Positions 33,818-42,626 of a stretch of 64,000 nt of DNA are shown here, piece by piece (position 1 is the stretch's first letter; every line of letters starts with the position of its first letter). Both the position numbers and the translations under genes were made by a program. Source of the stretch: CBDAPX01 sp965198725 (GTDB lineage Bacteria; Pseudomonadota; Alphaproteobacteria; Rhodobacterales; Rhodobacteraceae); contig CBDAPX010000002.1 in NCBI GenBank assembly GCA_965198725.1, positions 496,001 to 560,000 on the forward strand. Direction: 5' to 3'. The notes under the pieces were generated by a model. It had not been told where the DNA came from. It did not search any database and saw only the letters and a list, made by a program, of their open reading frames with translations.

Positions 33818-35593
33818 ATGCACGCCTATCGCAGCCACACCTGTGCCGACCTGACCGCCGCCAATGTCGGCGATACCGTCCGGCTGTCGGGCTGGGTTCA
33901 CCGCGTTCGGGACCATGGCGGGGTTTTGTTTATCGACCTGCGCGATCATTATGGCATCACCCAAGTGTTGTGCGACGGTGACAGCGCGGCTTTTGCCGCC
34001 ATGGAAACCGTGCGCAGCGAGTGGTGCATTCGCATCGATGGCTCGGTCAAGGCGCGGGACCCTGAACTGGTGAACCCGAAACTGCCGACCGGTGAAATCG
34101 AGGTTTACGTCCGCGACCTGGAGGTTTTGGGCAGCTCGGACGAATTGCCCCTGATGGTGTTTGGCGATCAGGAATACCCGGAAGAAACCCGCCTGCGCTA
34201 TCGCTATCTCGACCTGCGCCGCGAGGCGATGCAGCGCAACATGACCCTGCGATCCGACGTGATTTCGTCGATCCGCCGTCGCATGTGGGATCAGCAGTTC
34301 CGTGAATACCAAACGCCAGTGATCACCGCGTCATCGCCGGAAGGTGCACGCGACTTTCTAGTGCCGTCGCGGCTGCATCCGGGCAAATTCTATGCCCTGC
34401 CGCAGGCGCCGCAACAGTTCAAACAGCTGATCATGGTCAGCGGGTTCGACAAGTATTTCCAGATCGCGCCCTGTTTCCGCGACGAAGACCCGCGTGCCGA
34501 CCGGTCGCCGACGGATTTCTATCAGTTGGACCTCGAAATGAGCTTTGTCGAACAGCAGGACGTGTTCGACACCATTCAGCCTGTTCTGGCCGGGATTTTC
34601 GAAGAATTCGGCGGTGGCCACAAAGTGGATCAGGACTGGCACCAGATATCGTACCGGGATGCCGCGCTTTGGTACGGCACCGACAAGCCGGACCTGCGGA
34701 ACCCTATCAAAATGCAAGTGGTCTCCGACCACTTCCGCGATTCTGGCTTTGCGATTTTCGCAAAGCTGCTGGAGCAGGATGGCACCGAGATTCGCGCTAT
34801 CCCGGCGCCGGGCGGTGGGTCGCGCAAATTCTGTGACCGGATGAATGCCTTTGCCCAGAAAGAAGGTTTGCCGGGCATGGGGTATATTTTCTGGCGCGAT
34901 CAGGGCAACGGGATGGAAGCAGCCGGACCGCTGGCCAAGAACATTGGACCAGAGCGGACCGAAGCCATTCGTCAGCAACTTGGCCTGGAAGTCGGCGACG
35001 CGGCCTTTTTCCTTGGTGGCAAACCGGCGGCCTTTGAAAAGGTCGCAGGCAAGGCGCGCGTTGTGATCGGCGATGAGCTGGGCCTGACCGAAACCGACCG
35101 TTTCGCCTTTGCATGGATCGTTGATTTCCCGATCTATGAGAAAGACGAAGAAACCGGCGCCATAGATTTTGAACACAACCCGTTCTCGATGCCGCAGGGC
35201 GGAATGGACGCGTTGATGGGTGATCCGTTGGAGGTCAAAGGCTATCAATATGATTTGGCCTGTAACGGCTATGAGCTGGTGTCCGGGGCCATTCGGAACC
35301 ACAAGCCAGAGATCATGTTGAAGGCGTTCGAACTGGCCGGATACGGCGAGGACGAGGTCAAGAAACGGTTTGGCGGGCTGTTCAATGCGTTCCAATACGG
35401 TGCCCCACCGCACGGCGGCTGCGCCGCCGGGATCGACCGGATCGTGATGCTGTTGGCCGATACCGCCAATATCCGCGAGGTCATCATGTTCCCGATGAAC
35501 CAACGCGCCGAAGACCTGATGATGGCTGCGCCGTCCGAACCGGCTGCAGACCAGTTGATGGACTTGAGCCTGCGGGTTATTCCGCAGGACTGA
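33818..35593 (+). CDS. aspS: Aspartyl-tRNA synthetase
   Basis: Class II synthetase of 591 residues. The N-terminal OB anticodon-binding domain is ANVGDTVRLSGWVHRVRDHG. Motif 1 is near RYRYLDLRREAMQRNM; motif 2 is GFDKYFQIAPCFRDEDPRAD; the bacterial GAD insertion and motif 3 region is APPHGGCAAGIDRIVMLLA. The length and insert are bacterial. Many alphaproteobacteria use a non-discriminating form that also charges tRNA-Asn, to be corrected by GatCAB; sequence alone does not decide. ATG 33818 with GAAGGGA upstream is the start. Expressed alone; about 130 bases precede the DUF1800 gene. Confidence 0.98.
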   Translation: MHAYRSHTCADLTAANVGDTVRLSGWVHRVRDHGGVLFIDLRDHYGITQVLCDGDSAAFAAMETVRSEWCIRIDGSVKARDPELVNPKLPTGEIEVYVRDLEVLGSSDELPLMVFGDQEYPEETRLRYRYLDLRREAMQRNMTLRSDVISSIRRRMWDQQFREYQTPVITASSPEGARDFLVPSRLHPGKFYALPQAPQQFKQLIMVSGFDKYFQIAPCFRDEDPRADRSPTDFYQLDLEMSFVEQQDVFDTIQPVLAGIFEEFGGGHKVDQDWHQISYRDAALWYGTDKPDLRNPIKMQVVSDHFRDSGFAIFAKLLEQDGTEIRAIPAPGGGSRKFCDRMNAFAQKEGLPGMGYIFWRDQGNGMEAAGPLAKNIGPERTEAIRQQLGLEVGDAAFFLGGKPAAFEKVAGKARVVIGDELGLTETDRFAFAWIVDFPIYEKDEETGAIDFEHNPFSMPQGGMDALMGDPLEVKGYQYDLACNGYELVSGAIRNHKPEIMLKAFELAGYGEDEVKKRFGGLFNAFQYGAPPHGGCAAGIDRIVMLLADTANIREVIMFPMNQRAEDLMMAAPSEPAADQLMDLSLRVIPQD

Positions 35594-35719
35594 TCCAGCG
35601 AGCATCAAGTCGCAAGAATTCGCCCATGCAACTGAAGTTGTGAAGATCATGTGCGTGTAAATCGGCCGTCGGAATGCTAGCCTACCCCCTATAGGATAGT
35701 TAGAGCTTAGGGCGTTTAC

Positions 35720-37108
35720 GTGGCGTATTCACCGGAACTGGCGGATGTCCGCTTTGGATGTGGTTTATCACCTCGGATTGCCTCTCCGCCGGATATGCAT
35801 GCATTGATTGATAGTCTTGTGGGGCCGGACATCGCTATGGCTCGTTTTCCAACTGCAAGAATGGAAGACTTTTTTGCAAGAGTACTTGAGTGGCGCAGTG
35901 CGCGCAAATCAATGCGGCAAGCAATTGACACTGATCAAGAAGCGGCAGCCAAGGTCGCATTTCGATCCAGCCAGAACGCAATGCGTCGATCAGTTGCGTT
36001 TTGGCTCGTAAATACTGTTGCACGGGGTTCAACAAGCAATTCCGCTTTTCGTGAGCGATTGGTTCTGTTCTGGGCCGATCACTTCACGGCCGCGGGCAAA
36101 AGGAGCGAAATGCTTGGGTTGGGGCCGATCTATGTTGATTCTGCTATCCGACCTAAGCTTACAGGCAAATTCGAAGACCTTCTGATCGCGGTCGTGACTA
36201 ATCCCGCAATGCTTCATTATCTCGACCAACATCTGTCGGTAGGACCGGCAAGCCAGACTGGTAGAAGATCGAACGGGAACCGCGGATTGAACGAGAACCT
36301 GGCTCGCGAGGTTCTGGAACTCCATACCTTGGGCGTTGGCGGACCTTACACACAGACTGATGTTCGTGAACTTGCAGAATTATTCACTGGCCTGCATTTT
36401 TCGTTGCGAAACGGTTTCGCATTTCGAGCGGCGATGGCAGAGCCCGGCTCGGAAACCGTGCTTGGCAAGGTTTATCGCGCTGCCAGCAAAAGCACGATGG
36501 CCCCAATCGAAGAGGTGCTTCGAGACTTGGCGCGGCATCCGGTTACTGCGCGCCACATTGCGACTAAGCTCGCGGTGCATTTTGTTTCAGATGATCCGGA
36601 GCCGGCATTAATTGGCCATGTAACAGCGCGTTATATAGAGACCGATGGCGATCTTATGGCAACATATTCTGCGCTGCTTGAGCATCCGGCTGCATGGCAA
36701 AAAACCACCAAAAACGCAAAACTTCCGCTAGAGTTCGTGATTTCGGCGTGCCGTGCTTTGGATGTATCGTCTCAGATTTTCGAAGACTTGAAGTACAATC
36801 AGGTTCGCAGTCTTTTCGCTTTGCCTTTGCGAACAATGGGATTTGACTGGCAACGTCCTAAGGGACCTGACGGATTGCCTGAGCACGACGATGCCTGGAT
36901 CACACCTCAGAGTCTTTCTGAAAGGATCAATTGGGCAATGCAGGTGCCCCAAAAACTGAAGAGCGATCTACCTGACCCGCGTCTGTTTGTTCAGGACGCT
37001 TTGGGGTCCTTTGCGTCATCCAAAGTGACGTTTGCGGCAGGTGCCGCCGAGAGCAAATCCGAAGGTATTGGATTGGTTTTGGCGTCACCGGCATTTCAAT
37101 ACCGTTAA
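35720..37108 (+). CDS. DUF1800 family protein
   Basis: A 462-residue protein carrying the DUF1800 signature RGLNENLAREVLELHTLGV followed by GGPYTQTDVRELAELFTGLH. Earlier WADHFTA and later ATKLAVHFVSDDPEPAL are also family blocks. It starts at GTG 35720 (MAYSPELADVRFGCGL), without an obvious signal peptide. DUF1800 genes are nearly always paired with DUF1501, as here (12 bases apart), and the pair appears in secretion and surface contexts, although function is not known. Base composition is lower than neighbours: one counted line has 50% GC against about 58% in aspS, and codon use is more A/T-ended. This suggests transfer or a different mutational history. Confidence 0.9.
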   Translation: MAYSPELADVRFGCGLSPRIASPPDMHALIDSLVGPDIAMARFPTARMEDFFARVLEWRSARKSMRQAIDTDQEAAAKVAFRSSQNAMRRSVAFWLVNTVARGSTSNSAFRERLVLFWADHFTAAGKRSEMLGLGPIYVDSAIRPKLTGKFEDLLIAVVTNPAMLHYLDQHLSVGPASQTGRRSNGNRGLNENLAREVLELHTLGVGGPYTQTDVRELAELFTGLHFSLRNGFAFRAAMAEPGSETVLGKVYRAASKSTMAPIEEVLRDLARHPVTARHIATKLAVHFVSDDPEPALIGHVTARYIETDGDLMATYSALLEHPAAWQKTTKNAKLPLEFVISACRALDVSSQIFEDLKYNQVRSLFALPLRTMGFDWQRPKGPDGLPEHDDAWITPQSLSERINWAMQVPQKLKSDLPDPRLFVQDALGSFASSKVTFAAGAAESKSEGIGLVLASPAFQYR

Positions 37109-37120
37109 AGAGGTCGACAC

Positions 37121-38308
37121 ATGTCGCAAAATGTATTGTCCCGTCGCAAGTTCTTGGCCCGCTCCGCCCTCGTCGGCTGTTCGGCAGCCGCCAGTCCTTT
37201 GTTGACACCGGTTAGTTTCGCATCGGCGCCCTGGGATACACGCCTGGTGGTGATCATTTTGCGCGGAGCCATGGACGGATTGGATGTCGTTCAACCCTAT
37301 GGCAGGCCAGGTTTGGCCGCGCACCGCGCAACCATGCCGCTTGGACCAGAATATGGCGCCACCGATCTGGACGGTTTTTTTGCGTTGAATGCCGGTTTGG
37401 CCCAGCTTCTGCCGCTTTGGCATAAAGGAGAGCTCGCTTTTGTACATGCTACGTCCACACCTTACCGAGACAAACGCAGTCATTTTGATGGTCAGGATAT
37501 TTTGGAAAATGGTGCTGCGCGTGCCGCTACCGGCGTGCGGGGTGGCTGGTTGAACCGAGCGATCGCTAATGTTCCGGAGAGTTCAGTGCAAAGCGCGTAT
37601 GCCATTGGGCAATCTGATTTGCTGTTGATGTCCGGGGATCAGCCAGTGTCAGAGTGGGCGCCTGAAGCTGCGGTGGAAATGAGCGCACAGACGGAAATGT
37701 TGATGCGGGGGGTGATGTCAGAAGACCCGTTATGCGCGGCGGTCTACGAAGAAGTTCTGCGCCTCAGCGAAATCGAAAAGTCCATTCTGGATCAAACAAA
37801 CAAAAAAGCCTCGATGGAGGTCAAACTGGCCTCTTTCGCTGCCAGCCGTTTGAAAAATGAAGCGCGGATAGCCGCATTTTCGATCAATGGATGGGATATG
37901 CATGCCAACCAAGCTAACCGGATGCACCGCCATTTGCCTAAACTCTCCACCGCCATTCAGACGCTGCATGATGACCTTGGTCCGGACATCTGGGCGAAAA
38001 CGGCTGTTTTGGCGATGACGGAGTTTGGCCGAACCGTTCAGGAAAACGGCACCAAGGGCACGGATCACGGAACCGCCGGGGCCATGGTGCTGGCGGGCGG
38101 GGCAATCAACGGGGGCAAAGTTTTTGGCACCTGGCCGGGATTGACCGAGGCGGATCTTTACAAACGGCGGGACCTGATGCCGACCACGGATGTCCGTGCG
38201 CACACGGCGTGGATCATGCGGGGCCTGATGGGGTTGGACCGGGCAACGTTGGAAAACACTGTTTTCCCCGGGCTTGATATGGGCGACAGTCTGGGCCTTT
38301 TGTTGTGA
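37121..38308 (+). CDS. DUF1501 family protein with Tat-type signal
   Basis: A 395-residue protein. The N terminus LSRRKFLARSALVGCSAAAS contains the twin-arginine motif, then a hydrophobic stretch ending near FASA, so it is probably exported folded, possibly with a metal. The body has an alkaline-phosphatase-like core: VVIILRGAMDGLDVVQPYGR, RDKRSHFDGQDILENG, MTEFGRTVQENGTKGTDHG and DHGTAGAMVLAGGA, the DUF1501 pattern. Its start is 12 bases from the end of the DUF1800 gene. Enzymatic activity is unproven; the fold suggests phosphate- or sulfate-ester chemistry. The second half returns toward normal GC. Confidence 0.9.
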   Translation: MSQNVLSRRKFLARSALVGCSAAASPLLTPVSFASAPWDTRLVVIILRGAMDGLDVVQPYGRPGLAAHRATMPLGPEYGATDLDGFFALNAGLAQLLPLWHKGELAFVHATSTPYRDKRSHFDGQDILENGAARAATGVRGGWLNRAIANVPESSVQSAYAIGQSDLLLMSGDQPVSEWAPEAAVEMSAQTEMLMRGVMSEDPLCAAVYEEVLRLSEIEKSILDQTNKKASMEVKLASFAASRLKNEARIAAFSINGWDMHANQANRMHRHLPKLSTAIQTLHDDLGPDIWAKTAVLAMTEFGRTVQENGTKGTDHGTAGAMVLAGGAINGGKVFGTWPGLTEADLYKRRDLMPTTDVRAHTAWIMRGLMGLDRATLENTVFPGLDMGDSLGLLL

Positions 38309-38324
38309 GCCATTTGCGGAATTG

Positions 38325-38353
38325 ACGTGGCGCGGTCTATTTCTGCGCCACGT
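38325..38353. terminator. Hairpin between convergent DUF1501 and microprotein genes
   Basis: ACGTGGCGC and GCGCCACGT (9 bases, perfect) around an 11-base loop. The right arm is inside the 3' end of the 29-aa gene. There is no clear U-tract, so this may be a bidirectional stem or an mRNA-end stabiliser. Confidence 0.45.
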
Positions 38354-38426
38354 TCACCATCCAGATCACCAGCGCCACGGACAAAACCAACAGATAAGCC
38401 GTTTCATTAGCTGAAAATCCGAACAT
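38337..38426 (-). CDS. 29-residue single-span membrane protein, coupled to the response regulator
   Basis: Starts at ATG 38426, whose A is the last base of the response-regulator stop: TGATG. Sequence begins MFGFSANETA, has one predicted membrane span (YLLVLSVALVIWMVNV) and ends AQK before TAG. Such overlaps indicate reinitiation, so this is likely translated at a fixed ratio to the regulator. No homolog can be named. Possible roles: modulating a sensor kinase at the membrane, or a constitutively expressed membrane peptide. Too small for usual annotation. The TGATG junction and the uninterrupted hydrophobic span are the evidence; function is unknown. Confidence 0.6.
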   Translation of the reverse strand: MFGFSANETAYLLVLSVALVIWMVNVAQK

Positions 38427-39142
38427 CAGATCGCCCGACGCTTTTCGAGGCGATCCTGTACCAAACCGGCAAGTCGGGCGAGATCGGACGCATGCGGCAA
38501 CCCTTTGTTTCGGGCGCGTTGCACCCGTCTGGCCGCCGCCGCCAGATCGTGGTCATCGGCGCTTTTGGCGACGCCGCCGACAAACTGTGTCAGATAATCA
38601 AGCCCGCGCCCGTCTTCGCCGGTTTCAGCCAGCACGTCGACCGCATGTGCCATGTCATCGCAATAGGCGATGGGATCGGTTGGGACGGCCAGATCCGGTA
38701 CGGATCTCGGACCGCGTGGTTGATGTTCGGCGGGGATATGCGCCAGCAGCATGGATTGAAAGGCTGCCAGCGAGGCGATCGGCTTGGCCAGATAGCCGTC
38801 CGCCCCTACGGCCATGGCCGCCTCGCGGCGACCATCGTCGCCAGAACTGCCAAGGATAACCGCGATGCGGGGTGTGGCCATGTTCAGCTCTTCGATCAAA
38901 TCGAGGCCAGATCCATCCGGCAGGCCGAGATCAATGATGACGGCAGAGGGACGATAAACCTGCAGGTGTCTTCGCGCGGCCTGCATGGAATCGGCGCGCC
39001 GAATGCGTGCCCCGCTGCGCAGGCACAGCAATCGCATGGCTTCGCTGGCCGCGCGGCTGTCTTCGACCACCAACACGGTTTGCCCGATCAGGGGACGTTC
39101 AGGAACGGGCTTGGGGGCAGGGTAGAATTCCGAATCGTTCAT
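38426..39142 (-). CDS. Response regulator, REC domain with helical C-terminal region
   Basis: A 238-residue protein. The REC domain spans about residues 20-140: TVLVVEDSRAASEAMRLLCL with the acidic pair, the phospho-acceptor Asp in AVIIDLGLPDGSGLDLIEE, and Lys in YLAKPIASLAAF. The C-terminal ~95 residues (VLAETGEDGRGLDYL, then ADDHDLAAAARRVQRARNKG) are helical, with no known DNA-binding motif, so it may work through protein contacts such as Hpt-like exchange. No kinase is adjacent. Start is ATG 39142 with GAGGTG upstream; TTG 39145 precedes it. A 29-aa membrane-protein gene is coupled at its stop. Confidence 0.85.
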   Translation of the reverse strand: MNDSEFYPAPKPVPERPLIGQTVLVVEDSRAASEAMRLLCLRSGARIRRADSMQAARRHLQVYRPSAVIIDLGLPDGSGLDLIEELNMATPRIAVILGSSGDDGRREAAMAVGADGYLAKPIASLAAFQSMLLAHIPAEHQPRGPRSVPDLAVPTDPIAYCDDMAHAVDVLAETGEDGRGLDYLTQFVGGVAKSADDHDLAAAARRVQRARNKGLPHASDLARLAGLVQDRLEKRRAI

Positions 39143-39282
39143 CAATCACCTCGGCTCTGCTGACCCTGCAAAGCTACGATCGGATAGATAACGGTGCGTT
39201 AATTGCGCGGTTTGCGCTCACAGCCTTGTCAGCCCTGCCGCATCGCCGCATAAACCGGTGACGTCATCCAAGGAGACCCGAC

Positions 39283-39687
39283 ATGATTGGACGCTTGAAC
39301 CATGTGGCCATCGCCGTGCCAGACCTTGAAGCTGCTGCCGCACAGTATTGCACGGCACTTGGTGCCAATGTCGGTGCCCCTCAGGATGAGCCGGATCACG
39401 GCGTCACAGTCATCTTTATCGAACTGCCCAACACCAAGATCGAACTTTTGTATCCGTTGGGTGAGAACAGCCCGATCCAAGGGTTTCTGGACAAAAACCC
39501 CGCCGGTGGCATTCATCATGTCTGTTACGAGGTCGAAGATATCATCGCCGCCCGTGACCATTTGCAAGAGACCGGCGCCCGCGTTCTGGGAACTGGCGAG
39601 CCCAAGATCGGCGCGCATGGCAAGCCTGTGCTCTTCCTGCATCCCAAGGATTTCAACGGTTGTCTCGTTGAGTTGGAACAAGTCTGA
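39283..39687 (+). CDS. mce: Methylmalonyl-CoA epimerase
   Basis: A 134-residue VOC (glyoxalase-fold) protein. Metal and substrate residues occur in MIGRLNHVAIAVPDLE (first His), FIELPNTKIELLYPLGENSP, GIHHVCYEVED (second His) and CLVELEQV (C-terminal Glu). This is the methylmalonyl-CoA epimerase subtype, which converts (S)- to (R)-methylmalonyl-CoA in propionyl-CoA assimilation. It is followed after 82 bases by DUF1467 and pabC, in the order mce-DUF1467, often seen in Rhodobacterales. AAGGAG lies upstream of ATG 39283. Confidence 0.93.
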   Translation: MIGRLNHVAIAVPDLEAAAAQYCTALGANVGAPQDEPDHGVTVIFIELPNTKIELLYPLGENSPIQGFLDKNPAGGIHHVCYEVEDIIAARDHLQETGARVLGTGEPKIGAHGKPVLFLHPKDFNGCLVELEQV

Positions 39688-39769
39688 TCCCACGTCTTGA
39701 GAACCGGACCCGTCCGGGCTAGTTCCCGGACAGGCACGGTGCATATCGCACCTCAAAGCAGGACGTATC

Positions 39770-40045
39770 ATGGGTATTACATCGGCGCTGGTTCTTTACG
39801 CGGTCATCTGGTTCATGACCTGGTTGATCGTGATCCCCATCCGCATCAAGACCCAAGGCGACGTTGGTGAGATTGTGCCGGGCACCCATGCCGGGTCCCC
39901 CGAGGTGCATAACCTGAAGAAAAAAGCGTGGATCACGACCGGCATCGCCTTTGTTTTGTGGCTGATCATTGCCGGTATCATCCTGTCGGGCTGGATTACG
40001 GTGCGCGATTTCGACTGGTTCAACCGCATGGGCCCAGCCAATTGA
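39770..40045 (+). CDS. DUF1467 family membrane protein
   Basis: A 91-residue protein with two membrane spans (about residues 5-25 and 55-75) and the DUF1467 core VIPIRIKTQGDVGEIVPGTH, then SPEVHNLKKKAWITTGIA. It is an inner-membrane protein of unknown role, commonly downstream of mce in alphaproteobacteria. Its TGA overlaps the TTG start of pabC (TTGA), so translation is coupled. Ribosome site AAAGCAGGA is 7-14 bases before ATG 39770. Confidence 0.88.
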   Translation: MGITSALVLYAVIWFMTWLIVIPIRIKTQGDVGEIVPGTHAGSPEVHNLKKKAWITTGIAFVLWLIIAGIILSGWITVRDFDWFNRMGPAN

Positions 40046-40668
40046 GTGCGGAGCCCGCGGCTTTATTCCTGTTTGAGACCTTTGCGCTGCCCGGTCAGGG
40101 GCCTGTGCGGCGTTGGGCATTGCACATGGATCGGCTGCGGTCCGGGGCCGCACGACTTGGCATTCCTATTGATCCAAACCGGATCGTCGAAGCCGTCGAT
40201 ACCGCGCGCGGGGCGCAGACCGTGCGGGCGCGGTTGGTGCTGTCTCCGGCCGGGGATGTGAGCGTCGAAACGAACCCCATGCCGGACCCTGTGGCCGAAT
40301 GGACCGCTGCCTTTGCCACGACGCAACTGCGGGCGGATGACCCTTGGTTGCAAGTGAAGTCCAGCCGTCGAACGCTTTATGACACAGCCCGGGCTGACTT
40401 ACCCCAAGGTGTCGATGAATGGCTGTTCCTGAATGAACGCGGAGAGGTGTGCGAAGGTACGATCACCAACCTTTTGGTCGATCTGGGCGCGGGTTGGGTG
40501 ACGCCACCATTGTCATCCGGTGTGCTGCCGGGTGTCATGCGTCAAAGCCTGATCAATTCCGGGCAGGTGCACGAACAGACGCTGTTTCCAGACGATTTGA
40601 AACGGGCGCGGCGGCTTTGCGCCACCAACGCCCTGCGCGAAATGATTCCTCTGCGCCTTGGCGCCTAG
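40042..40668 (+). CDS. pabC: Aminodeoxychorismate lyase-like class IV aminotransferase (PabC)
   Basis: A 208-residue PLP enzyme of the branched-chain-aminotransferase/PabC fold, releasing pyruvate from aminodeoxychorismate to give p-aminobenzoate. The PLP Lys is in WLQVKSSRRTLYDTARA; the later LNERGEVCEGTITNLLVD is the class IV signature, and PPLSSGVLPGVMRQ follows. It is shorter than E. coli PabC (269), typical of this alphaproteobacterial subgroup. The frame continues upstream inside DUF1467, but TTG 40042 overlapping its stop is the best start. pabB is 7.6 kb away, so pathway pairing is inference. Confidence 0.8.
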   Translation: MSAEPAALFLFETFALPGQGPVRRWALHMDRLRSGAARLGIPIDPNRIVEAVDTARGAQTVRARLVLSPAGDVSVETNPMPDPVAEWTAAFATTQLRADDPWLQVKSSRRTLYDTARADLPQGVDEWLFLNERGEVCEGTITNLLVDLGAGWVTPPLSSGVLPGVMRQSLINSGQVHEQTLFPDDLKRARRLCATNALREMIPLRLGA

Positions 40669-40671
40669 GGA

Positions 40672-41208
40672 TCAGCCGCCCAACTGTTCCTGATTGCACG
40701 CCGCGGCCGCTTCGATGGCTTTCTTCGTGCCGTCGAGATTGACGGTAAAGGCGTAATCCTGTTCCGGGAACACGACCATTTCATACTGGTTGGCAAGATC
40801 CTGAACGAATTGCGGATTGTCTGACAGGACATAACCGCTCGAATACCCGTCGGTGATGTTGCCCTTCATCTGGGTGGATTCGCCGATATACATGTTCTCG
40901 CCGATCAGGATCGCGACCTCTTCGGTTTTGCCCTTTTTGGCACCGATATCTGCCTTGGTGAACACGCCGACATAGCCCATGCCGCGGTCTTCGGTCAGAC
41001 CCATTTGAACCACGTTGCCGACCGGGTCGATGGTTTCGATGAGACAGGTTTTGCACGCGTTATCGACGAAGATGTTCCAACCTTCGACGGTTCCGTACCC
41101 GGTGAACCCATCATCTCCCGGAGGAATGGCGGACTGGGCGTTGACCAGACCGGCGGTGCCCAATGCAATCAGTGTTGCGGCAGTCAATGTTTTGAAGGTT
41201 TTGGTCAT
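40672..41208 (-). CDS. Exported protein of unknown function
   Basis: A 178-residue protein with a signal peptide: MTKTFKTLTAATLIALGTAG, probable cleavage after VNA-QS. The mature part begins with a Gly/Asp-rich segment, has a CKTC pair (FVDNACKTCLIETIDP), which could form a disulfide, then DRGMGYVGVFTKADIGAKKG and GYSSGYVLSDNPQFVQD, ending with a Cys (AAAACNQEQ). No family recognised; a periplasmic location is likely. ATG 41208 with GGAG upstream is selected over the longer frame. It converges with pabC, 3 bases apart. Confidence 0.7.
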   Translation of the reverse strand: MTKTFKTLTAATLIALGTAGLVNAQSAIPPGDDGFTGYGTVEGWNIFVDNACKTCLIETIDPVGNVVQMGLTEDRGMGYVGVFTKADIGAKKGKTEEVAILIGENMYIGESTQMKGNITDGYSSGYVLSDNPQFVQDLANQYEMVVFPEQDYAFTVNLDGTKKAIEAAAACNQEQLGG

Positions 41209-41303
41209 TGGAAACTCCATATTCGACAGGTTGAAATTCATCAGCGATCCGCAAAGGCAGAGCATGCGTGTCGTACCCGATACTCTGCCGTCATAGCATG
41301 ACA

Positions 41304-41999
41304 TCAAGATTGCGGTTTATGCAGGTGGTGGAATATGTGCGTAAAGGTCGCAGCGCCCAAGATCGGGATCAGCAGGTTGATGATCGGCACCGACAAGGGG
41401 ATGGCCATCAATGTACCCGCCGCCCAGATCGTGCCGATATGGCGTCGGCGCATTGTCTTTGCATTGTCGCGCGCGATCCGGCGCATGGCGGCCAGCGTGA
41501 AGTATTCCCGCCCCAACAGGAACCCGTTCAACAGCCAGAAAATGAACGGCGCAAGCGGCGTGAAAATCAGATAGAGGATCAGCGCAAAGAGGTTGGCAAT
41601 GATCATCAACCCCAAAAAGCTAAGCCCGTCCTTGATGTCGTCGGCCAGCCCGCTGGCATCCGCAGGCGGCAGCGTGGGGTAGTGTTTGTCCTCAACCGCC
41701 TGAGCAACCTGATCAAGAAACAGAGACGTTACCGCTGATGCGGCAGGTACCATCAGAAACACCGATAAAACGAGCATCAAAAGGACGGACGACCATTCGG
41801 CAATGTCGTTGACCCAAGTCACCTCACCGATAAAGGGCAAGGACACGGCGTCCCCAATGAACCACCCGATCAGAGTGACAAAGGCAAAGGTCACCGCGAT
41901 CAATCCGCCAATGGTCAGGCCAAGCCCCAAGAACAGAACGTTTCGGAATTTGGGGTCGCCGATTTGACCAAGTGCTGCGAAGAAAGATGTAAAGATCAT
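41304..41999 (-). CDS. EI24/CysZ-like membrane protein
   Basis: A 231-residue integral membrane protein with four or five spans: LFLGLGLTIGGLIAVTFAFV, SSVLLMLVLSVFLMVPAASA, then LMIIANLFALILYLIFTPLA and LMAIPLSVPIINLLIPILGA. The EI24 family motif region is SLFLDQVAQAVEDKHYP and a central WLLNGFLLGREYF. E. coli CysZ is a sulfate channel; many alphaproteobacterial members are annotated only as EI24. A sulfate-activation gene lies 31 kb away, so no genetic link. ATG 41999 overlaps the nitroreductase TGA (ATGA). Confidence 0.82.
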   Translation of the reverse strand: MIFTSFFAALGQIGDPKFRNVLFLGLGLTIGGLIAVTFAFVTLIGWFIGDAVSLPFIGEVTWVNDIAEWSSVLLMLVLSVFLMVPAASAVTSLFLDQVAQAVEDKHYPTLPPADASGLADDIKDGLSFLGLMIIANLFALILYLIFTPLAPFIFWLLNGFLLGREYFTLAAMRRIARDNAKTMRRRHIGTIWAAGTLMAIPLSVPIINLLIPILGAATFTHIFHHLHKPQS

Positions 42000-42574
42000 T
42001 CGTCCACCCACGTGGTCAAAGCATCGATGTCCGGGCGTGGGCGTTCCGGTGGGGCAGAGGTTTCGGTACCGATGTGGATGATGCCCGCCACGCGTTCATG
42101 CGCCGACAAGCCAAACCCGGTTTGGACAAATTCGGGATCATGGCTGGGCCAACCGCTCAGCCAGTTTGCGCCCCAGCCCGCTGCCAGTGCGGCGTTCAAC
42201 AAGGCGAGGCACACAGCGCCGGCGGAATAGGTCATCTCAATGCCCGGAATTTTCTCGGATGGTTTCGGGCTTTCGACCACAACAACGGCCAGATTGCCTT
42301 GGTCGAACTGGTTTTGACCTTTTGTGATGTCTTCGGGGCTTTTGCCCAAGGCGTCGCCGCGCGTGGCCACCAACGCGCTCAGCCGTGCCATGGCCCCTTT
42401 TTCCAATACGATAAAGCGCCACGGCTCCAACTTGCCATGATCCGGGCTGCGGCCCGCAGCTTGCAGGATCGGGCCCAGTGCGTCCCGGTCCGGCACCGGG
42501 GTCGTCAGTGTCTTGGCGGGCCGAGATCGGCGCGACAAAAGGAATTCCAAGGCGGCAGGATTGGTTTGGGGCAT
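41996..42574 (-). CDS. Nitroreductase family protein (YdjA-like)
   Basis: A 192-residue FMN-dependent oxidoreductase of the nitroreductase fold. The start is MPQTNPAALEFLLSRRSRPA, the conserved SRRS that binds FMN phosphate in YdjA-type enzymes. Then AGRSPDHGKLEPWRFIVLEK, SAGAVCLALLNAALAAGWGA and GAGIIH-like RVAGIIHIGTE follow. Substrate unknown; relatives reduce nitro compounds or quinones with NAD(P)H. It overlaps the EI24/CysZ-like gene, so the two form a coupled pair. Confidence 0.88.
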   Translation of the reverse strand: MPQTNPAALEFLLSRRSRPAKTLTTPVPDRDALGPILQAAGRSPDHGKLEPWRFIVLEKGAMARLSALVATRGDALGKSPEDITKGQNQFDQGNLAVVVVESPKPSEKIPGIEMTYSAGAVCLALLNAALAAGWGANWLSGWPSHDPEFVQTGFGLSAHERVAGIIHIGTETSAPPERPRPDIDALTTWVDE

Positions 42575-42626
42575 ATGTTAAGACCTTTTACATGCCAGGG
42601 CTATGTCGGCATGTGCAGCCCGAAAA

